Source of the DNA: Balanoglossus misakiensis
Lineage: Eukaryota > Hemichordata
Assembly: GCA_040954595.2 (NCBI GenBank)
Contig: CM082595.2
Coordinates: 558,001-622,000 of the forward strand
Length of the DNA stretch: 64,000 nucleotides
Direction of reading: 5' to 3'
A program made the position numbers and the translations under genes. The number at the start of each line of letters is the position of its first letter. Position 1 is the stretch's first letter. Positions 44,476 to 57,799 of this stretch are shown in pieces. The notes beneath the pieces are model-generated. The model worked only from the letters and a program-made list of their open reading frames with translations, made no database searches and was not told where the DNA came from.

Positions 44476-44555
44476 TATAGCCGTGTTGTTGTTTTCAATT
44501 CTCAACACGGGAACAAGGGATGCACACAGAATATATATTTGCATTAATCCATTAT

Positions 44556-44890
44556 TTTATTTCATTAAATTTGCTGATATATTATTATACATAACTTCAA
44601 AATCTTGTATTCCGCAATGAAATCTTTCTTCTTATTAGATTTATCACAATATACCAAATGAAGCGTAGCCTTGTTTTGGAGAGTAATTGAGACACCCACT
44701 CAAAAATGTCCATGTAAAATGATCAAGTTCTTTACATGGTATTAGCCTGTCAGCCTTAATGGCAGTGATTGTAACTGTAATGTGACTAACTCTTTTCACC
44801 CCTAGTTCTCTCTATACAGGTCCAAATTTACCACAGAAAACAATGGATTTGGACCAAACCATGGTAGTGAAAGAGTTAATGTCCAGCAAC
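44556..44890 (-). other. 3' UTR of the minus-strand WD40 gene
   Basis: The minus strand has AATAAA at 44561-44556, about 330 bp after the stop codon, so cleavage would fall near 44540. A copy of the palindromic repeat (44788-44879) lies within this UTR. The predicted end is about 60-70 bp from the predicted agrin cleavage site on the other strand. Confidence 0.55.
44788..44879. repeat. Palindromic ~90-bp interspersed repeat in WD40 3' UTR
   Basis: CTAACTCTTTTCACC at the left and GGTAGTGAAAGAGTTA at the right are inverted copies. The interior has TACAGGTCCAAATTTACCAC and AACAATGGATTTGGACC. Confidence 0.8.
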
Positions 44891-47800
44891 TTAGATGATG
44901 GCACACCAAGACATCCATCCTCTGTTAGACTGGCTGTCTTGACTTGATGTACTTGGAAACCGTTGCCGGGTTTGTATTCTATCTTCGTTGTCATCGTCCG
45001 TCAAATCTTGGTCACTTTCATTGTCGGAGTCTTCAGCTTTGATGGTGTACGACCAGTTGAAGTCCACACCTACAGAATTTGGATTTCTGCAAAACAAAAG
45101 TTTTTAGTAATTAGCAGAATTGTCGTGGGTGCTGCTAATATTCTGAGCATGATGCAAAATCCAAAATGGCGGCTGACAAGAAAGATTGCATACTGAACTG
45201 AATTCTGATACAAGTGTTATCTAGTGACTGACCTTGACGATGATTTGGTTTGATCCCACACCTTGATTTCATCACCAACACTGACAATTCTCTGCGAATC
45301 TTGTCTTGTCTTGGTGCATGCTGTAGCGAATATTTTGTTTGTTTTCTGGTCGTTTAAGGTTCCAAGGTAATGCTCGCCTGGTATGGACCACACTGAAGAA
45401 AGAAAACAATTGCTTTATAGGTACATATACACATGTAACATGTCTGGGGTTCTGGAGTGTCAAAGATAGTTTCAAGGACATTTCAAATTCAATTTTGTTT
45501 TGTTCTGATGAATGTTGATAAATCCTAACTTGCTGTAACTTCTTCACAGGAATTTTAACCAAATGGTTGAGTACATACATTGCTGAAATATTCTAAGGGT
45601 ATGACACATAGATACCTACCATTGAGGTAACCCAAGCCATGATCTAAATTGTATCCAGACGACACCATGATACCATTGCCAATACACACTGCATCAGTGC
45701 TTCCAAACTCACACAGGTGGTTCCTTAATTTATGTAAATTTGCTGAAAATAGAAAGACGGTTGTCAACTTTCAAAGTGATTTATTTCCAGTTTCATTTCA
45801 TGCCATAGGAAACATTGGTTTTGGACCAAACCATGATGGTGAAAGGGTTAAATCATACCTGTTTTCCAGTGTAATACTTTGATGTTGACGCCATTGTCGC
45901 CGTAATAAATCATGTCTTGGAAAGTGGCAAGGCAGTGAATCTTTCTGAGTGTAATGAGTTGACTGCTAGAAGATTTGATGTCATCCGATACGAATAACAA
46001 AGAGAGTTGTTGGTTTCTGGTTGTCCATACTTTAATAGTGCCAGCCTCAAAACCTGTCACAATATACTGAGTATCTTCATTTGTCTTGTATACCTGCAAA
46101 GAAAATGATACAAATTCTTATATATTCAATTCAAAGAGGCAGCATTTACGTAAAATTATGATTACTGTTTATCAATTTGAAATCATGTACCTTCATATCT
46201 GTGACAGCACCATCGTCGGAGATCACGGAGTGTAAACTTTCACCTTTGACCATATCCCATAATTCCAATTTACCACCATCTACAGATATAAGGCAAACAA
46301 GCATATTACCAAACATTTATCTTTTCACAGAATACAAAGACTTACATTGGTATTTAAACTGGGTTCTAGGACAGTTCCCCCCTGGAAATTTACCCACATG
46401 ACACTCACTCTAACCGTATCCCTGTTCATATCCCTGACTGTTGCAGAGGAAATGTACAGGGGGAAACTGTCTTGATACCTTCAGTGGCTAGACTGAACTA
46501 AACATCATACCTGATCCAGTCACAACAGAGACATCATCAGGAAGATAAACAAGGCACTGTAATGGGTTGTAGGCATAGAAAGACTTCAGTAAATGGCCTT
46601 CTGTGATGTTCCATACTTTCAATGAACAGTCCAAGGAACCACTGACAGCAATTCTGCTGTTTTCATCATCTTCTAGGTCTTCAGTCAGTATATCTACTGA
46701 ATTACAAGAAAAACAACATCATGGTCACAAAACAACCTATTTTGTGGCGCTTGTGAAGATGGCAATGAGTTCGTGGAGGGCAACTGAAAACAGATACACA
46801 CATTTGACGTTTGACTTACCGACTCTTTGACTCTCTGCTTTGCTCAACAATCTGATTGTCGTAACTGTAGCAGTGTGTCCACCAAGACTACACAGCTCTA
46901 CACCAGTGTCTCCATCCCATACCTTGACTGTTGTGTCTCGACTGAAATTAACAACAAACTATGCTGATTGAGGTTAGATTGTAGGCAGAGGAAAAACAGC
47001 ATTACATGTAGTTGGAAATGATATCTGATGACCTTTGTAACCACAGTTTTGATTGGATAATACGACCACTTTACCTTCCAGTGACAATCAAGACTTCATC
47101 ACAATCCACACAACAGATGATGTCATTGTGACCTTCCAACGTGCGTACCACAAACTGACTACTTCTCCAGTAGTTCTGAGTCTCCATCATCGAAGTCAAC
47201 GAACTTTGTCTTTTGGTTTTCTTTTCTGTGTGAAAATTAATTGTAGATGTGAAAGGAAATCCTTTTCTACTGGAGATTAAAATTAACTGACAGTCCTGTG
47301 CACAACAAAGATGTTTTCAAAAGCTTCACACATACCAACTTTAAAGACATCAAACTTCATACCTTTGGTAGTCTGTGGTGCTTTCTGCTGGGAACTTTTC
47401 TGGTCTGTTCTTGCAATCTTTGCAGGAATCGTTTCATCATCATCGTCATCTTGCCTTCTTTCATCTGAAACATCAACTTCTCTTTCTGTTTTCTTAATAT
47501 CTCTTTTCATTGTATCATCATCATCAGCAGCACTGGTGTTGTCTGCTGTTGATGATCCTTCTGCTGTTTGGGCAATACTTTCTTGGCTTTGTTTCTGATC
47601 ATCTTCTTCGTGTGCTGGCCTTGGAGGGGATACTGTGATTTGACTCAACAGATCCTGTAGTGTATTTCTTAGATTGGATTTCTTAACGACCTGTAAGAGA
47701 CATCACATAATTTTGCTGGTCAATATTATCATTTAAAAGTTTTGTATATAATTATGACTGGCAATTATCTTAGTTTCAGTACACTTTTTTGCTGTCACAG

Positions 47801-48252
47801 GTCTTGAGGGAACAAAAATTGACAGTATGTCAACTGTGATTATGTCCCAAGTGCAGTTACCATGGTGATATGATCAGATGCATCTCCACTTGACTTGGGA
47901 CATTCAATGAAGGTGTGAATCAGGCTTTGATCACATACACAATCAAGGGCCACCAACAACTACTTCAGGGAATACACTTTCATTTCTTTATTAGTCTTTA
48001 TTGTATAACTTCTTTGCAATCTACATGTACAATGCATGTACATCTATTGACCAAGGGCAGCTGGGCTGCAGATCCCTTGATTTAAACGTCAAACGTGCCA
48101 CTATTGTCTATGCTTTAAAGTATTTGTAAAGCACATACTTTGCTTATTTCTTCGTCATTTAAGGGTCTCTCAAGTCGTTCCAGATTTTCGATTTGACGAA
48201 GTTTTTTGCGGAGTTTTCGGATGTCACTCTCTAGCTCTATGGAAGTCGCCAT
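44891..48252 (-). CDS. WD40-repeat protein with PYM/eIF2A-like N-terminal helix and CAAX-like end
   Basis: Ten minus-strand exons in frame: 48139-48252, 47363-47690, 47075-47225, 46820-46941, 46511-46696, 46191-46279, 45859-46093, 45620-45742, 45233-45392, 44891-45086. They give 567 residues from MATSIELESD to WMSWCAII. Residues 7-50 are helical and basic (IRKLRKKLRQIENLERLE, LNDEEIS), reminiscent of the eIF2A/PYM C-terminal ribosome-binding helix. Residues about 60-150 are acidic, Ser/Gln-rich and probably disordered. A WD40 propeller follows from RTLEGHNDIICCVDCDEVL through SRDTTVKVWDG, SGSLDCSLKVWN, GGKLELWD, TGFEAGTIKVWTT and VGDEIKVWD. The tail is acidic. The last four residues, CAII, fit a prenylation CAAX box (Ile favours geranylgeranyl). 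I do not know the orthologue with certainty; the WD40 half of ZNF106-type proteins is one thing to compare. It shares a promoter with POLRMT. Confidence 0.85.
45806..45852. repeat. Palindromic interspersed repeat, half copy in WD40 intron
   Basis: TAGGAAACATTGGTTTTGGA followed by CCAAACCATGATGGTGAAAGGGTTAA, matching the right half of the 44788 and 33409 copies. It ends about 7 bp before the splice donor region of WD40 exon 7. Confidence 0.7.
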
Positions 48253-48510
48253 GTTGAAAACTAAGGCTCATGGGAAGGGATGTGTTTTTCATTATTTTTC
48301 GTGGTGTAGTTAGTATTTGAACGTTTATTTCCATAAGAACCATTTCACCATTCATTTTGGTACAAGTTTGTCACTTGACTATTCAAAACTTGTGATAGGA
48401 TAAAATGACGATATTTTCGAAGCCTACCTGTGAACTTTGACCTCATTGCTCCTTGACACTGAGGTCATACACGGACGACGTCCTTTTCTTGCACGTGTGG
48501 TTGTTTAACC
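48253..48510. promoter_or_regulatory. Bidirectional promoter between WD40 gene and POLRMT
   Basis: Only 258 bp separate the two divergent start codons. Inside are TGACCTCA (48438-48445) and its exact inverse TGAGGTCA (48460-48467), which hold two outward-facing AGGTCA nuclear-receptor half-sites, and the E-box CACGTG (48492-48497). There is no TATA box at a useful distance for either gene. Both transcription start sites must lie within this interval or in unannotated 5' exons. Confidence 0.65.
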
Positions 48511-51500
48511 ATGTCTTTGGTGTCGCGATGCCCTGTTTTACCACATTTTCGGCGACCAGCTTTGCAGAGGACACTCCTATTTCAGTTATACAGAGAGTAT
48601 ACTGTGACGCAGTGTGTGAAATGCCTTTCACTTAGACAGATTTCGCCCCAAAGTCGGACAGGTACCGTGATAATATTTGTGCATTTCATTTTAGTCACTC
48701 GCATTATATAGACGTTGTGCAACAGCTCCTAGAAATGTCTAAAGTATTATATTTTGGGGAGGGGAAGAGAGCCAAAGATCACCAGGCATGTGCTATGTTA
48801 CCTAAAACATGACTGGGTCTTCGTGAAATACACCATGCAGTGGAATCCAGGCCAATTTACACGTTTGACATGAGTGTACATTACAGTTGCCACTGGGTTC
48901 TGCGGCCTAGATTCATTGACATGTCGCTCATCACACAAAGTGTAATGGTGGCTGTATGTATTTCTGACAGCCATATTCTTGACATATCCAAGGGAAATCT
49001 AGTAAAACCATGGAGACAGGAAAAAATGCAGACTGTAGCCTTGTGTGATATGATTATGTTTCTTTGGATGAACGATATGTATATTTCTGGTTGGCAGGAT
49101 TCAGACACAGTCATCATTTAGTGAAAAGTGAAATGCAAGTTTCAAAACATAGAAGACCTGACAGGCAAATCTATAAGGAAAAACACAAATTACTTACAGG
49201 TAAGTTACTTGAGATTTCTCAGATACTGTATGCTAGTATAACCAGGGCTTAACGACTGTTATTTTTGTACCATTTCACAACTGTAACATCCAAGATTGTC
49301 ATAAAGTACAAGTTCTTTTGATGTATCCATATAATGCCTAACACTTCTTGGCTTTTGGTATTGCAGCATTGGAACACAGAAAAACACAACTCCAAAGAGT
49401 AAGAGAAGGTAAGGTAGTACAAAGCCATCTTCTTGTCTGAGTCATAGGTGTATCTTGTATTGTTGTCAGAAAAACAAACTTTTAAGTTTGCGTGTACTTA
49501 CTGAATGTTTGAACTAAATTTGAAATGCAATACTCATCTCTTAGTATTTATAAAAAGTTTGTCTGCAAATGCCTCACTGTATTTTGCTGTTTTATTTCAG
49601 AGCAAACAGCTGTGTATCAACCGGTCGTGAAGAAGAAGAGTGAATGGAACTTGGATGAGTCTAGTGTTAACAGTGAACCTGGTGTGAACTTTAGTGAACA
49701 GGAATTGGTTTCAATTCATCATGAAATGGACAGTATTATACAGAGTTCCCAGAACATTGATTACCAAGCAGAAGAGTATTTAAGCAATGTGCCTAAACCC
49801 CAGGACGAGTCTCAATTTACAAGTGAAAATGATAGTACCCTTCAAGAGGAAAGTAAACAAGTTGTGAAAGGCAAGACAAAAAAGTCAGCAAAACAGAAGA
49901 AGTCTACAAAAGCAAAAACAGAAGAAGAAAAGTCTCTCACAAAGGAAGACTTACCAGACAAGGAAGTTCGGAAGAAGTCTGTAAAGAAGACAGGAAAAGA
50001 TGCCAAAGTTAGTGAGGCCATGGAAGGCTTGCAAGATGGAGATCTAAGCGCTGTGCAAGACAAACTCTCAACTCATTATCAGTACATGTTAGCATTGCTG
50101 GATGTATGTGCCAATAACAATATGGTAAGACAAGTTTTGGTATAATTGTTTACGCTCTGTTTTCTTCAATCATAAATGACTTTGCTTGGGGTCATACAAC
50201 TCATCAGTCTGATGTTTTATGGTACATGTATGTCATTCACGTTGCTGTTGTCCTCACAGATTGAGTATGCCAACAGTTATATCAATGTCAACGGAAACGC
50301 TGATCACTTCAAATTGAAGCCTGACGTAGAGCTGTACAATCTTCAACTTCAAGGATGGGCAAAGAAGGTGAGATGCTTTATCAGGACTGACAAATTGGAA
50401 AAGCTCATTGTCTCATCAAGACGGTGCCTGTGGGATTCACCGAGTTTCTTCACACAAATTACATTTTTTCCAAGATGACAATTTATTTTTCAAATGGTAA
50501 CTTTTCTTATTTCAGGGAGAGATCACTCTTGTAAAATTGATTTTTGAGAAGATGAATGAAAATGGAGTAAAACCGAATTATCAGTCGTACGCTGGAGCAT
50601 TGGAGTGCCTTGGAAGGTAAGTAGAATTCATACACATGTGGAAATGTTCTGTAAACTTACACAAGTACGCGTCTTGAAGATGTATTTGTGATTGCAAGAC
50701 ACTCCAACCTTTTTCTCTAACAGAAGGAAGAAAATGGACAGGACAACTATCAAGAAACTTCTCACACAGATGAAGAAAGAAAAGCTGGAAGTCGAGAAAA
50801 TATTCCACCATTGTGCTCTGTCAGCATCACAGAGAGAACACGTCCTCAAAGCTATCTTCGCAGTCCAAACAGACTTCAAGGCAGAAATGCCACTTGTCAG
50901 AAATGTATGTGACAACGAATTGGTGGATGATATATATTTGAGGGCACCACCTAATTCTGAGATGGTAAGAAATCCTGAATCTTTGTCTCTGGTAAGATTT
51001 TTGTGTGTATAGCTTTATATCTGATGATGGTCCGAGCATTGAACTGTATACCTGCAATGTGTTTGATTTCAGGGGAATGAGATTGGAGCCAGCACTTTTG
51101 TGGAACTCTTTGACAGTAAACAACTCCGACGAATGGTCAGGAAGCAGATTGATGTTGAATTAAATGGAGGGATTAAATTACAGTCCATCGAAGCTGTATC
51201 CAATCCTGACAAGGAAACACAAAGAAAGGTAAAGTATAGCGGTCACTTGAAATTATATCAGACCAGTAAAGTTTTGATTGTTTGCAAGAGCTGTGTGTCC
51301 TGTTTCATAGATGTTGCATCTTGGTGGCACTTTTCCGCCAACAAGCAAAAGTGTGGGCCAAAAAATATGCATGTGGATTTGATATGTTTTACAATTCTCT
51401 TTCCTTTCTCACAGAGAGAAATCCTTCAGAAACACAAAGATATTTGGAAGGCCTCACTAATGACAGCTTTCAAGAATCTTAAAAAACAAAGCAAAGGTAC

Positions 51501-54500
51501 ATTGTCAATGTTGTCGAACGAATTTATTGTAAAATTGCTAGTCGACCCTGTCTATAGCAGCCAGACAAGGAACTTTCCAAGGGACTATAACAAAGTATTC
51601 ACCATATTGAGGTTGTCACTACCACAGGTTTGACTGTACCTAATTCTCTTCCAGGTTTCAAAGCAAAATGGCAACTTTATCCATTTCTGAGTGTCTTGGA
51701 GCCCAGTGATTATGTCAACATCATGTTGGATTTCATTCCACAAGTCTCGGCCAGTACGGAAGGAGAGGCGCTTATGTCAGCCAGTAATGAACTTGGAAGA
51801 CAGATTTTTAAGAAATACGCCTTACATTACAAAATTCGAAGTGGGGTTGCTGATAAGGTGAGAACATTAGTGCTTTGTAGGTTTTGTCAGTCCACATTTC
51901 AACCTATTCATATGGCCCATACTACAAAGAAAAGTTACATGGATATTTATTGCCACTGCATTTAGTGTCCAGTTTGTTAAAGCGTTTAATCTCTTTTATC
52001 CCATGGTCAGATCAACAGTCTTTACATGGACTATGCTCAGTTCATCTTGGACGATGTCTTGATGACCAAATACCAGTTCCGTGAATATTGGCAAAAACTG
52101 AACTTAGATACTCTACGTGGCCCAACATTGGTAAGTCTTCATCTCAGAATACAGAAAATGTATTTATGGCCATACATCTATCAATTTGGTTGAGACAAGT
52201 GTTATTTTAATACTGGCTGTATTTTGGTTCGATGTTTTCACTGTCATCTACAATTACAAATCATTCACTCTGTTTTCTATACAACAGGATCTTGAAGCTG
52301 TACCATGGAACAAGATCAGTGTGTCGGTGAGTGTCAATTTTTTCTGTTCATAAAATTAATCATTAATATGTTGTGTACCTCTTTCACTGATTTTCTAAAT
52401 ACTGTTATGTTTTTTGTAGATTGGACTGAGCCTTGCAGAGTTACTGATGAAGGAAATCAAGATTGATGTCAATATGTTAGCAGGCAAGAAAGAATCGTAA
52501 GTGTTGGGAATGTCTAAATGTTTGAATGACCATTTGATTGTACACCTTTTTTTCATGTGTGCCACCCACTGAAATTCTGTGGTTGGTTATATTTGGAATT
52601 TCCACGGTAACAGTGGTTAAATTTGCATAAGTGATCATATGTTTGACATTCACTCTTTTTCACAGGAAACTTATTCCAGGGTTTTATCATATGTATGCCT
52701 ATCGGAATGTGAAACAAGTTGGCTTCCTCAAAGTGAGTAGTATTATTCAAATGGAACCAATTATTTAACATACTTTAACTAAATTTTGTCTGTAGCACCT
52801 CACAAAGCACATGGTAGCCACAGTGCCATTGGTGCTATATATGACTTCATCCCTAATTGTTTATTTGCAGCCACATCCGATACTTGTTGACTTAATAAAG
52901 GATGCCAAGGAACCAGAACTGTGGTTCGACAGTGAAGTTCTACCGATGTTGTCACCACCGTTGCCATGGAGCTCAAATAAACATGGTGGATATTTACTGG
53001 CTTCAAGTATGTCTTTATACAATTTTATATTTCTAGAAAATTATTTATAGTTGAAGTTTTGGCTTTAAGTGTGCATATCAGTGTGTGATATCTTAGGAAA
53101 TGGATGTATGGCTTAGACCAGTGACATGTAACATTTTTTAATTTACAGCCAAAATTATGAGAAGTCGAGACGACATGATCATCCATGATATAGTGTTGGA
53201 ACAAACTGAACAGAGTAATTTATTTCCAGTCTTTGATTCCTTGAATCAACTTGGAGCGGTTCCATGGAAAATCAACCAACGGGTAAGGCATCATTAAAGT
53301 TTCTTACAAAAGAATGTTTTGGTATTCAAATTATGATTCAAACAGGAATTCCATTATCATTCATAAAGGTGGCACAGTTTATATCCGTTCCAAAATTTTG
53401 ACTGTGATGTTTTTCTACTGTATTGTTTTGCAGATGTTAGATCTGATCAGTGATGTCTTCTTGGATAGAGGCAGCGTCCATCTGGATATCCCGCAACCAA
53501 TCACAGAATGTCCAGAGCTTCCCAAGATAACTGAAAAGTAAGAACTAATAAATTTGACCAACGTTTTTGTCGGTTCCCATGTAAATGTTTCCCGGTCTCC
53601 TGACTCATATTCAGTTTACACAATGTGATCATTCTCGGACGGAAAACATTTTTGGCATCATCTCAATTTTTTATGTTTTCTTTTGACAGTGTGGATCCTA
53701 CAGAGATGACCGCATTACGCAAAGAGAGAATGGCTCTCAGAAGACAGAAAGCAGAGATGCACAGTTTGAGGATGGACTTCTTATATAAACTCTCCATTGC
53801 CAACAAAGTAAGACATTTATATGCTGTAGTCCATGATCTTGGTATGACTATAGTGTGTCCAAAGGGGACTGGAGAGCGCCATCTAGTGGGAAATCATTCA
53901 CCAAAGTCTCACTCAAACCACATTATGAAGGAATCATTTGTGTTATTCTTGGAAGATCCAAAGGCTTCACACATTTGTATTAATTATGTTTTTATTTCAG
54001 TATCGTCATGATATCTTTTGGTTTCCACACAATATGGATTTCCGCGGTCGAGTCTATCCATGCCCACCACACTTCAACCATCTCGGCAGTGATCCCATGA
54101 GGAGTATATTATTATTTGCCAAGGGACGGCCGTTAGGTGAACAGGGTTTGAATTGGTTGAAAATTCACCTTGTCAATCTTACAGGTCTCAAGAAAAGGTA
54201 AGTGTTATAAAAGTCAATGAGATTTTCTTGGATCCCATAGAATTGCCTCAGTGACTTGCAGTTAAATGCCCATGTGATGTTTGGTCTTATATCTTTCATA
54301 GGAATATGTTTCAGAGAAAACTAATGTTTTATGTGATCAATGTCCTCTTGCAGGAATTCTTTGCAAGAGAGGATTGAATTTGCTGACTCTATCATGGATG
54401 ATATATTAGATTCGGCGGACAATCCAACAACGGTATGTTTTACTTGAAAATCTGTGTACTATCATGTCACATTGTGCAATAACCTGTGTTGGTGTTTGGT

Positions 54501-57044
54501 TTGGTTTTGTCACATGTATAATCTGCTTGTGATCTTTGTATAAACTCACTTTTGGCAAGAATGGAACCCTGTACACTTGAGACTTGAGATTCATGGTATT
54601 TTTATGACATTCCCAGGGAAGAAAATGGTGGCAGGGAACAGATGAGCCATGGCAAGCATTGGCATGTTGTATGGAAATTGCTAATGCTACGCGATCACCA
54701 GACCCGACAAAATATATCTGTCATTTCCCAGTTCATCAGGTTAGTAGAGAAAAAATGTGAGGTCACACACTGATGCGTAGCTGTTTTGGACAGTATCATT
54801 CAGTGAATCAAATTCTCACAACAACCTGTTTGATGTTCGGTTTTTATTTTGTTGATATACGATTCATGTATAATTGAAAGGATAAGATCTACAGAAATAC
54901 AGATGTCTACTTATTTACTGACTGAACTTTGATTGTTACAGGATGGTTCTTGCAACGGATTACAGCACTATGCAGCGCTCGGTCGTGATGTCATTGGTGC
55001 ACAGCAAGTGAATTTACATCCGTTTGACGCTCCACAAGATGTCTACGCAGGAGTCGCTCAGAAGGTGAGCATTTCTTTGTGGCCATTGGGTGAAGTCTGG
55101 AGCGTGGGGACACCTTATCTTCCATATATGTCTGTCTGTCTGTCTGTCTGAGACCATTAGCCAGAACAAAAATATTCCGTCTGTCCATCTGATCACAGTA
55201 ATAAATACTTTTGTTGCAGGTAGAAGAGGCCAGAAAGATGGATGCAGAAAATGGAATAAAAATTGCTCAAGTTTTGGATGGTTTTGTGGAGAGAAAGGTA
55301 TGCTTGTATCATTGCTGTCTAGTGATTATTTATCATGCATTGGATTCCTGCTTTACATCAGCAGAATACCTTAGCCTTAGGTGTCTAACTCACTATTTTT
55401 GTACACTTCAGCATAGCAATGCAATGGTTGTTGTAATTCATGTGTGACTTTGTTACCTTTTGAAGGTTGTGAAACAAACTGTGATGACAGTTGTATATGG
55501 AGTGACAAGATTTGGCGGACATCGGCAGATTTTGAAACAACTGAAAGATTTGCCGAATTTTCCAGAGGAGTACCAATGGGAAGCTGCCGGATATCTTGTG
55601 ACCAAAGTGTTTCAGAGTCTGCGGGAAATGTTTACCAAAACCAGAGAAATACAGGTAAAGTATATTTTGGAAAAGTAGAACCACATTGCTGGATAACATA
55701 AAGAAGCTTGCAAATGAAATTAAAATGACCAAAATAATGTCAGAAGTGATCTACTTTGTTTCAGTGTACTTATATTATTTCTTTCATTTCTCTGCGAAAC
55801 ACTTTTCAGGATTGGTTCACCGAGAGCTGCAAGGCAATCTGTAAAGCCGGAAGACCCATGGAATGGATGACCCCACTCGGTCTTCCTATCATACAGTCGT
55901 ATCAGAAAAGGAAAGGTGGAGGTGTTCGTTTGAAGGACAGACAAGCAAGACCACAGTCTGTGGAAACATTCGAGTAGGGCTCTCCTTATAGTTATTTTGT
56001 AATCTGAAGTCATATTTTATAAACAAGCAAATCAAATTCATGAATGCTTTCTTGCTGATCTGATCTTTGTTTTCTCAAAACGTCTGTTGCATATATCTGT
56101 ATATACCTCTCCTATATCCCTTTAAATATGATGAATTTTTCTGTACCTTTTTTATTTCAGTAAACCGGACACTAAGAAGCAAACCAATGCATTTGCTCCA
56201 AACTTTATCCATTCCATAGACTCCACTCATATGATGCTCACATCTCTGTTTTGTCAGAAGTAAGTGCTTCAACTCTTTGTGAGTTTCTGCCATGGATAGT
56301 CTATCAACACTCTCATGTATACACAGATCTTATAACAGAATTTTCCAACCAACATATGTACAAATGTATGAATTTGTGATTGGTTTCAGAGCTGGTATCA
56401 CATTTGTCTCGGTTCACGACTGTTACTGGACACATCCTTCGACTGTAGACATCATGAACAGGGTAAGAGTTTGTTTGTTGAGTGTCTGTTTACTATTCAC
56501 AAGAGGAAACAAACAAATACAAACAAAGATTCATAGTAAGACAAAAGGGAAAATAGCCTCTCTTATGAAGATGTAATGTTCAAGGTAGTGGTACTTTCAC
56601 TCAGATTGTAGTTTCATGTATCTTTGTTTGCACATTTTCACACAGATATGTCGGCAGCAGTTTGTAGCACTTCATAAAACGCCAATTTTGGAACAGTTAT
56701 CGGAATTCATGGTGGAGAAATATTCAGACCTTGATGGGTAAGTCTGTAGGAGATCTGTTTTGAACTTCGCCCATTCAGATACTTTGAAAGTTCACCAGAT
56801 GAAGAGTGAAAAATGAATGTGAATTTTGTACTTGAAATTGAGTTTTATTGCCCTCATCAAAATATTATTTTTTGTCTTATTAGTCTTTCCAAACTTCTTA
56901 CCAATCACTTGATTGTCATTTTATTTCAGCTTGTACAGAGAAACGAGTGAAGCTGGCTCTCTGATCAAGCTTCTGAAACGAGTTCCAGACAGGGGTGACT
57001 TTGATTTGAATAATGTTCTCCAGTCGACGTACTTCTTCAGTTGA
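48511..57044 (+). CDS. POLRMT: Mitochondrial DNA-directed RNA polymerase
   Basis: Exons: 48511-48661, 49098-49199, 49367-49408, 49601-50124, 50260-50367, 50516-50616, 50724-50964, 51073-51228, 51415-51496, 51655-51857, 52011-52130, 52288-52326, 52420-52496, 52666-52732, 52871-53006, 53149-53282, 53434-53537, 53690-53807, 54001-54197, 54354-54432, 54617-54739, 54942-55064, 55220-55297, 55466-55654, 55810-55973, 56161-56259, 56390-56462, 56646-56737, 56930-57044. The 3837 nt stay in frame (1278 residues; human about 1230). The N-terminus is Arg-rich without acidic residues ([20 protein letters not shown]), a mitochondrial targeting peptide. A Lys/Glu-rich linker precedes PPR-like helices. The T7-type catalytic domain has [11 protein letters not shown], motif [18 protein letters not shown] (Asp about 969), the O-helix [18 protein letters not shown] (Lys 1038, Tyr 1046) and motif [10 protein letters not shown] (Asp about 1196), ending STYFFS. 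It transcribes mtDNA and makes replication primers. Confidence 0.96.
55130..55150. repeat. TCTG microsatellite in POLRMT intron
   Basis: Five tandem TCTG units in the 155-bp intron after the exon bearing the motif A aspartate. Confidence 0.9.
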
Positions 57045-57767
57045 TCTGATGGAAGGATCTACCCCATACGGAGAAAGGTCAGGAGACTGTGATTGCTGGG
57101 AATGACAGTGATGTTGTGATCCATGTAAAATTGGAATGATCTTCAAAGGTCTTGCATAGGCTTTTGAACTACCAAACACTGAATACATGGGGTGTGTCAC
57201 CATTTGTAGAATATGCAATTTTCTGAACCCAGTGAGATTTACTGAACTGACGATGAATGTATGCACTCGGGACTGAGTTGTACATCAAGAGAAGAGGAGG
57301 ACACTACCCTCTGATTAATGATAGACAGCTGAAACACCACCAGTATCTTTCTGGTATCCATCGCAATAAGTGTGTACTGAACTTTTATTGCCGTACACAA
57401 ATTACTTCTGCTGCCACAACCATTTTGGATGATTATTGTACTTTGTGTTTTGTTTTGTGGTGAACTTTTGACAATGGGCATTGTATTTAGTTTGGGTAAG
57501 AAATAACGCAACTCAGCAAAGTTTTCACGTTTGCATGAAAACTTTGATGTTTCATGAAAGATTTAGTCTGGTGACTGAATTTCATTTAAGACTCGGGACA
57601 GTGACATTTACATTTAATAGTTTAAACTTTTTATTTGTAAAAATCGGGTGATGTTTGGGAAGGGGAAAACTTCATGTGAATCTTTTAAGTGTGTGCTTCC
57701 GTTCCAAATAGGGACATATAAAATTTATGTCTACAAAATTTTTAGGAACTTTTTTCAAGACAATGCA

Positions 57768-57799
57768 AATAAAGTTATTATTTTATTTGTATATTTATT
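57768..57799. terminator. Opposed polyadenylation signals of POLRMT (+) and NSUN5 (-)
   Basis: AATAAA on the plus strand at 57768-57773 ends the POLRMT 3' UTR (57045 to about 57790). On the minus strand AATAAA occurs at 57799-57794 and 57787-57782, about 110-120 bp after the NSUN5 stop. The predicted transcripts therefore overlap by a few tens of bases at their tails. Confidence 0.6.

Noticed and set aside
51282-51482. Alternative frames over the POLRMT intron 51229-51414
   Set aside because: The intron has proper GTAAAG and CTCACAG borders, and removing it preserves the frame of a conserved protein.
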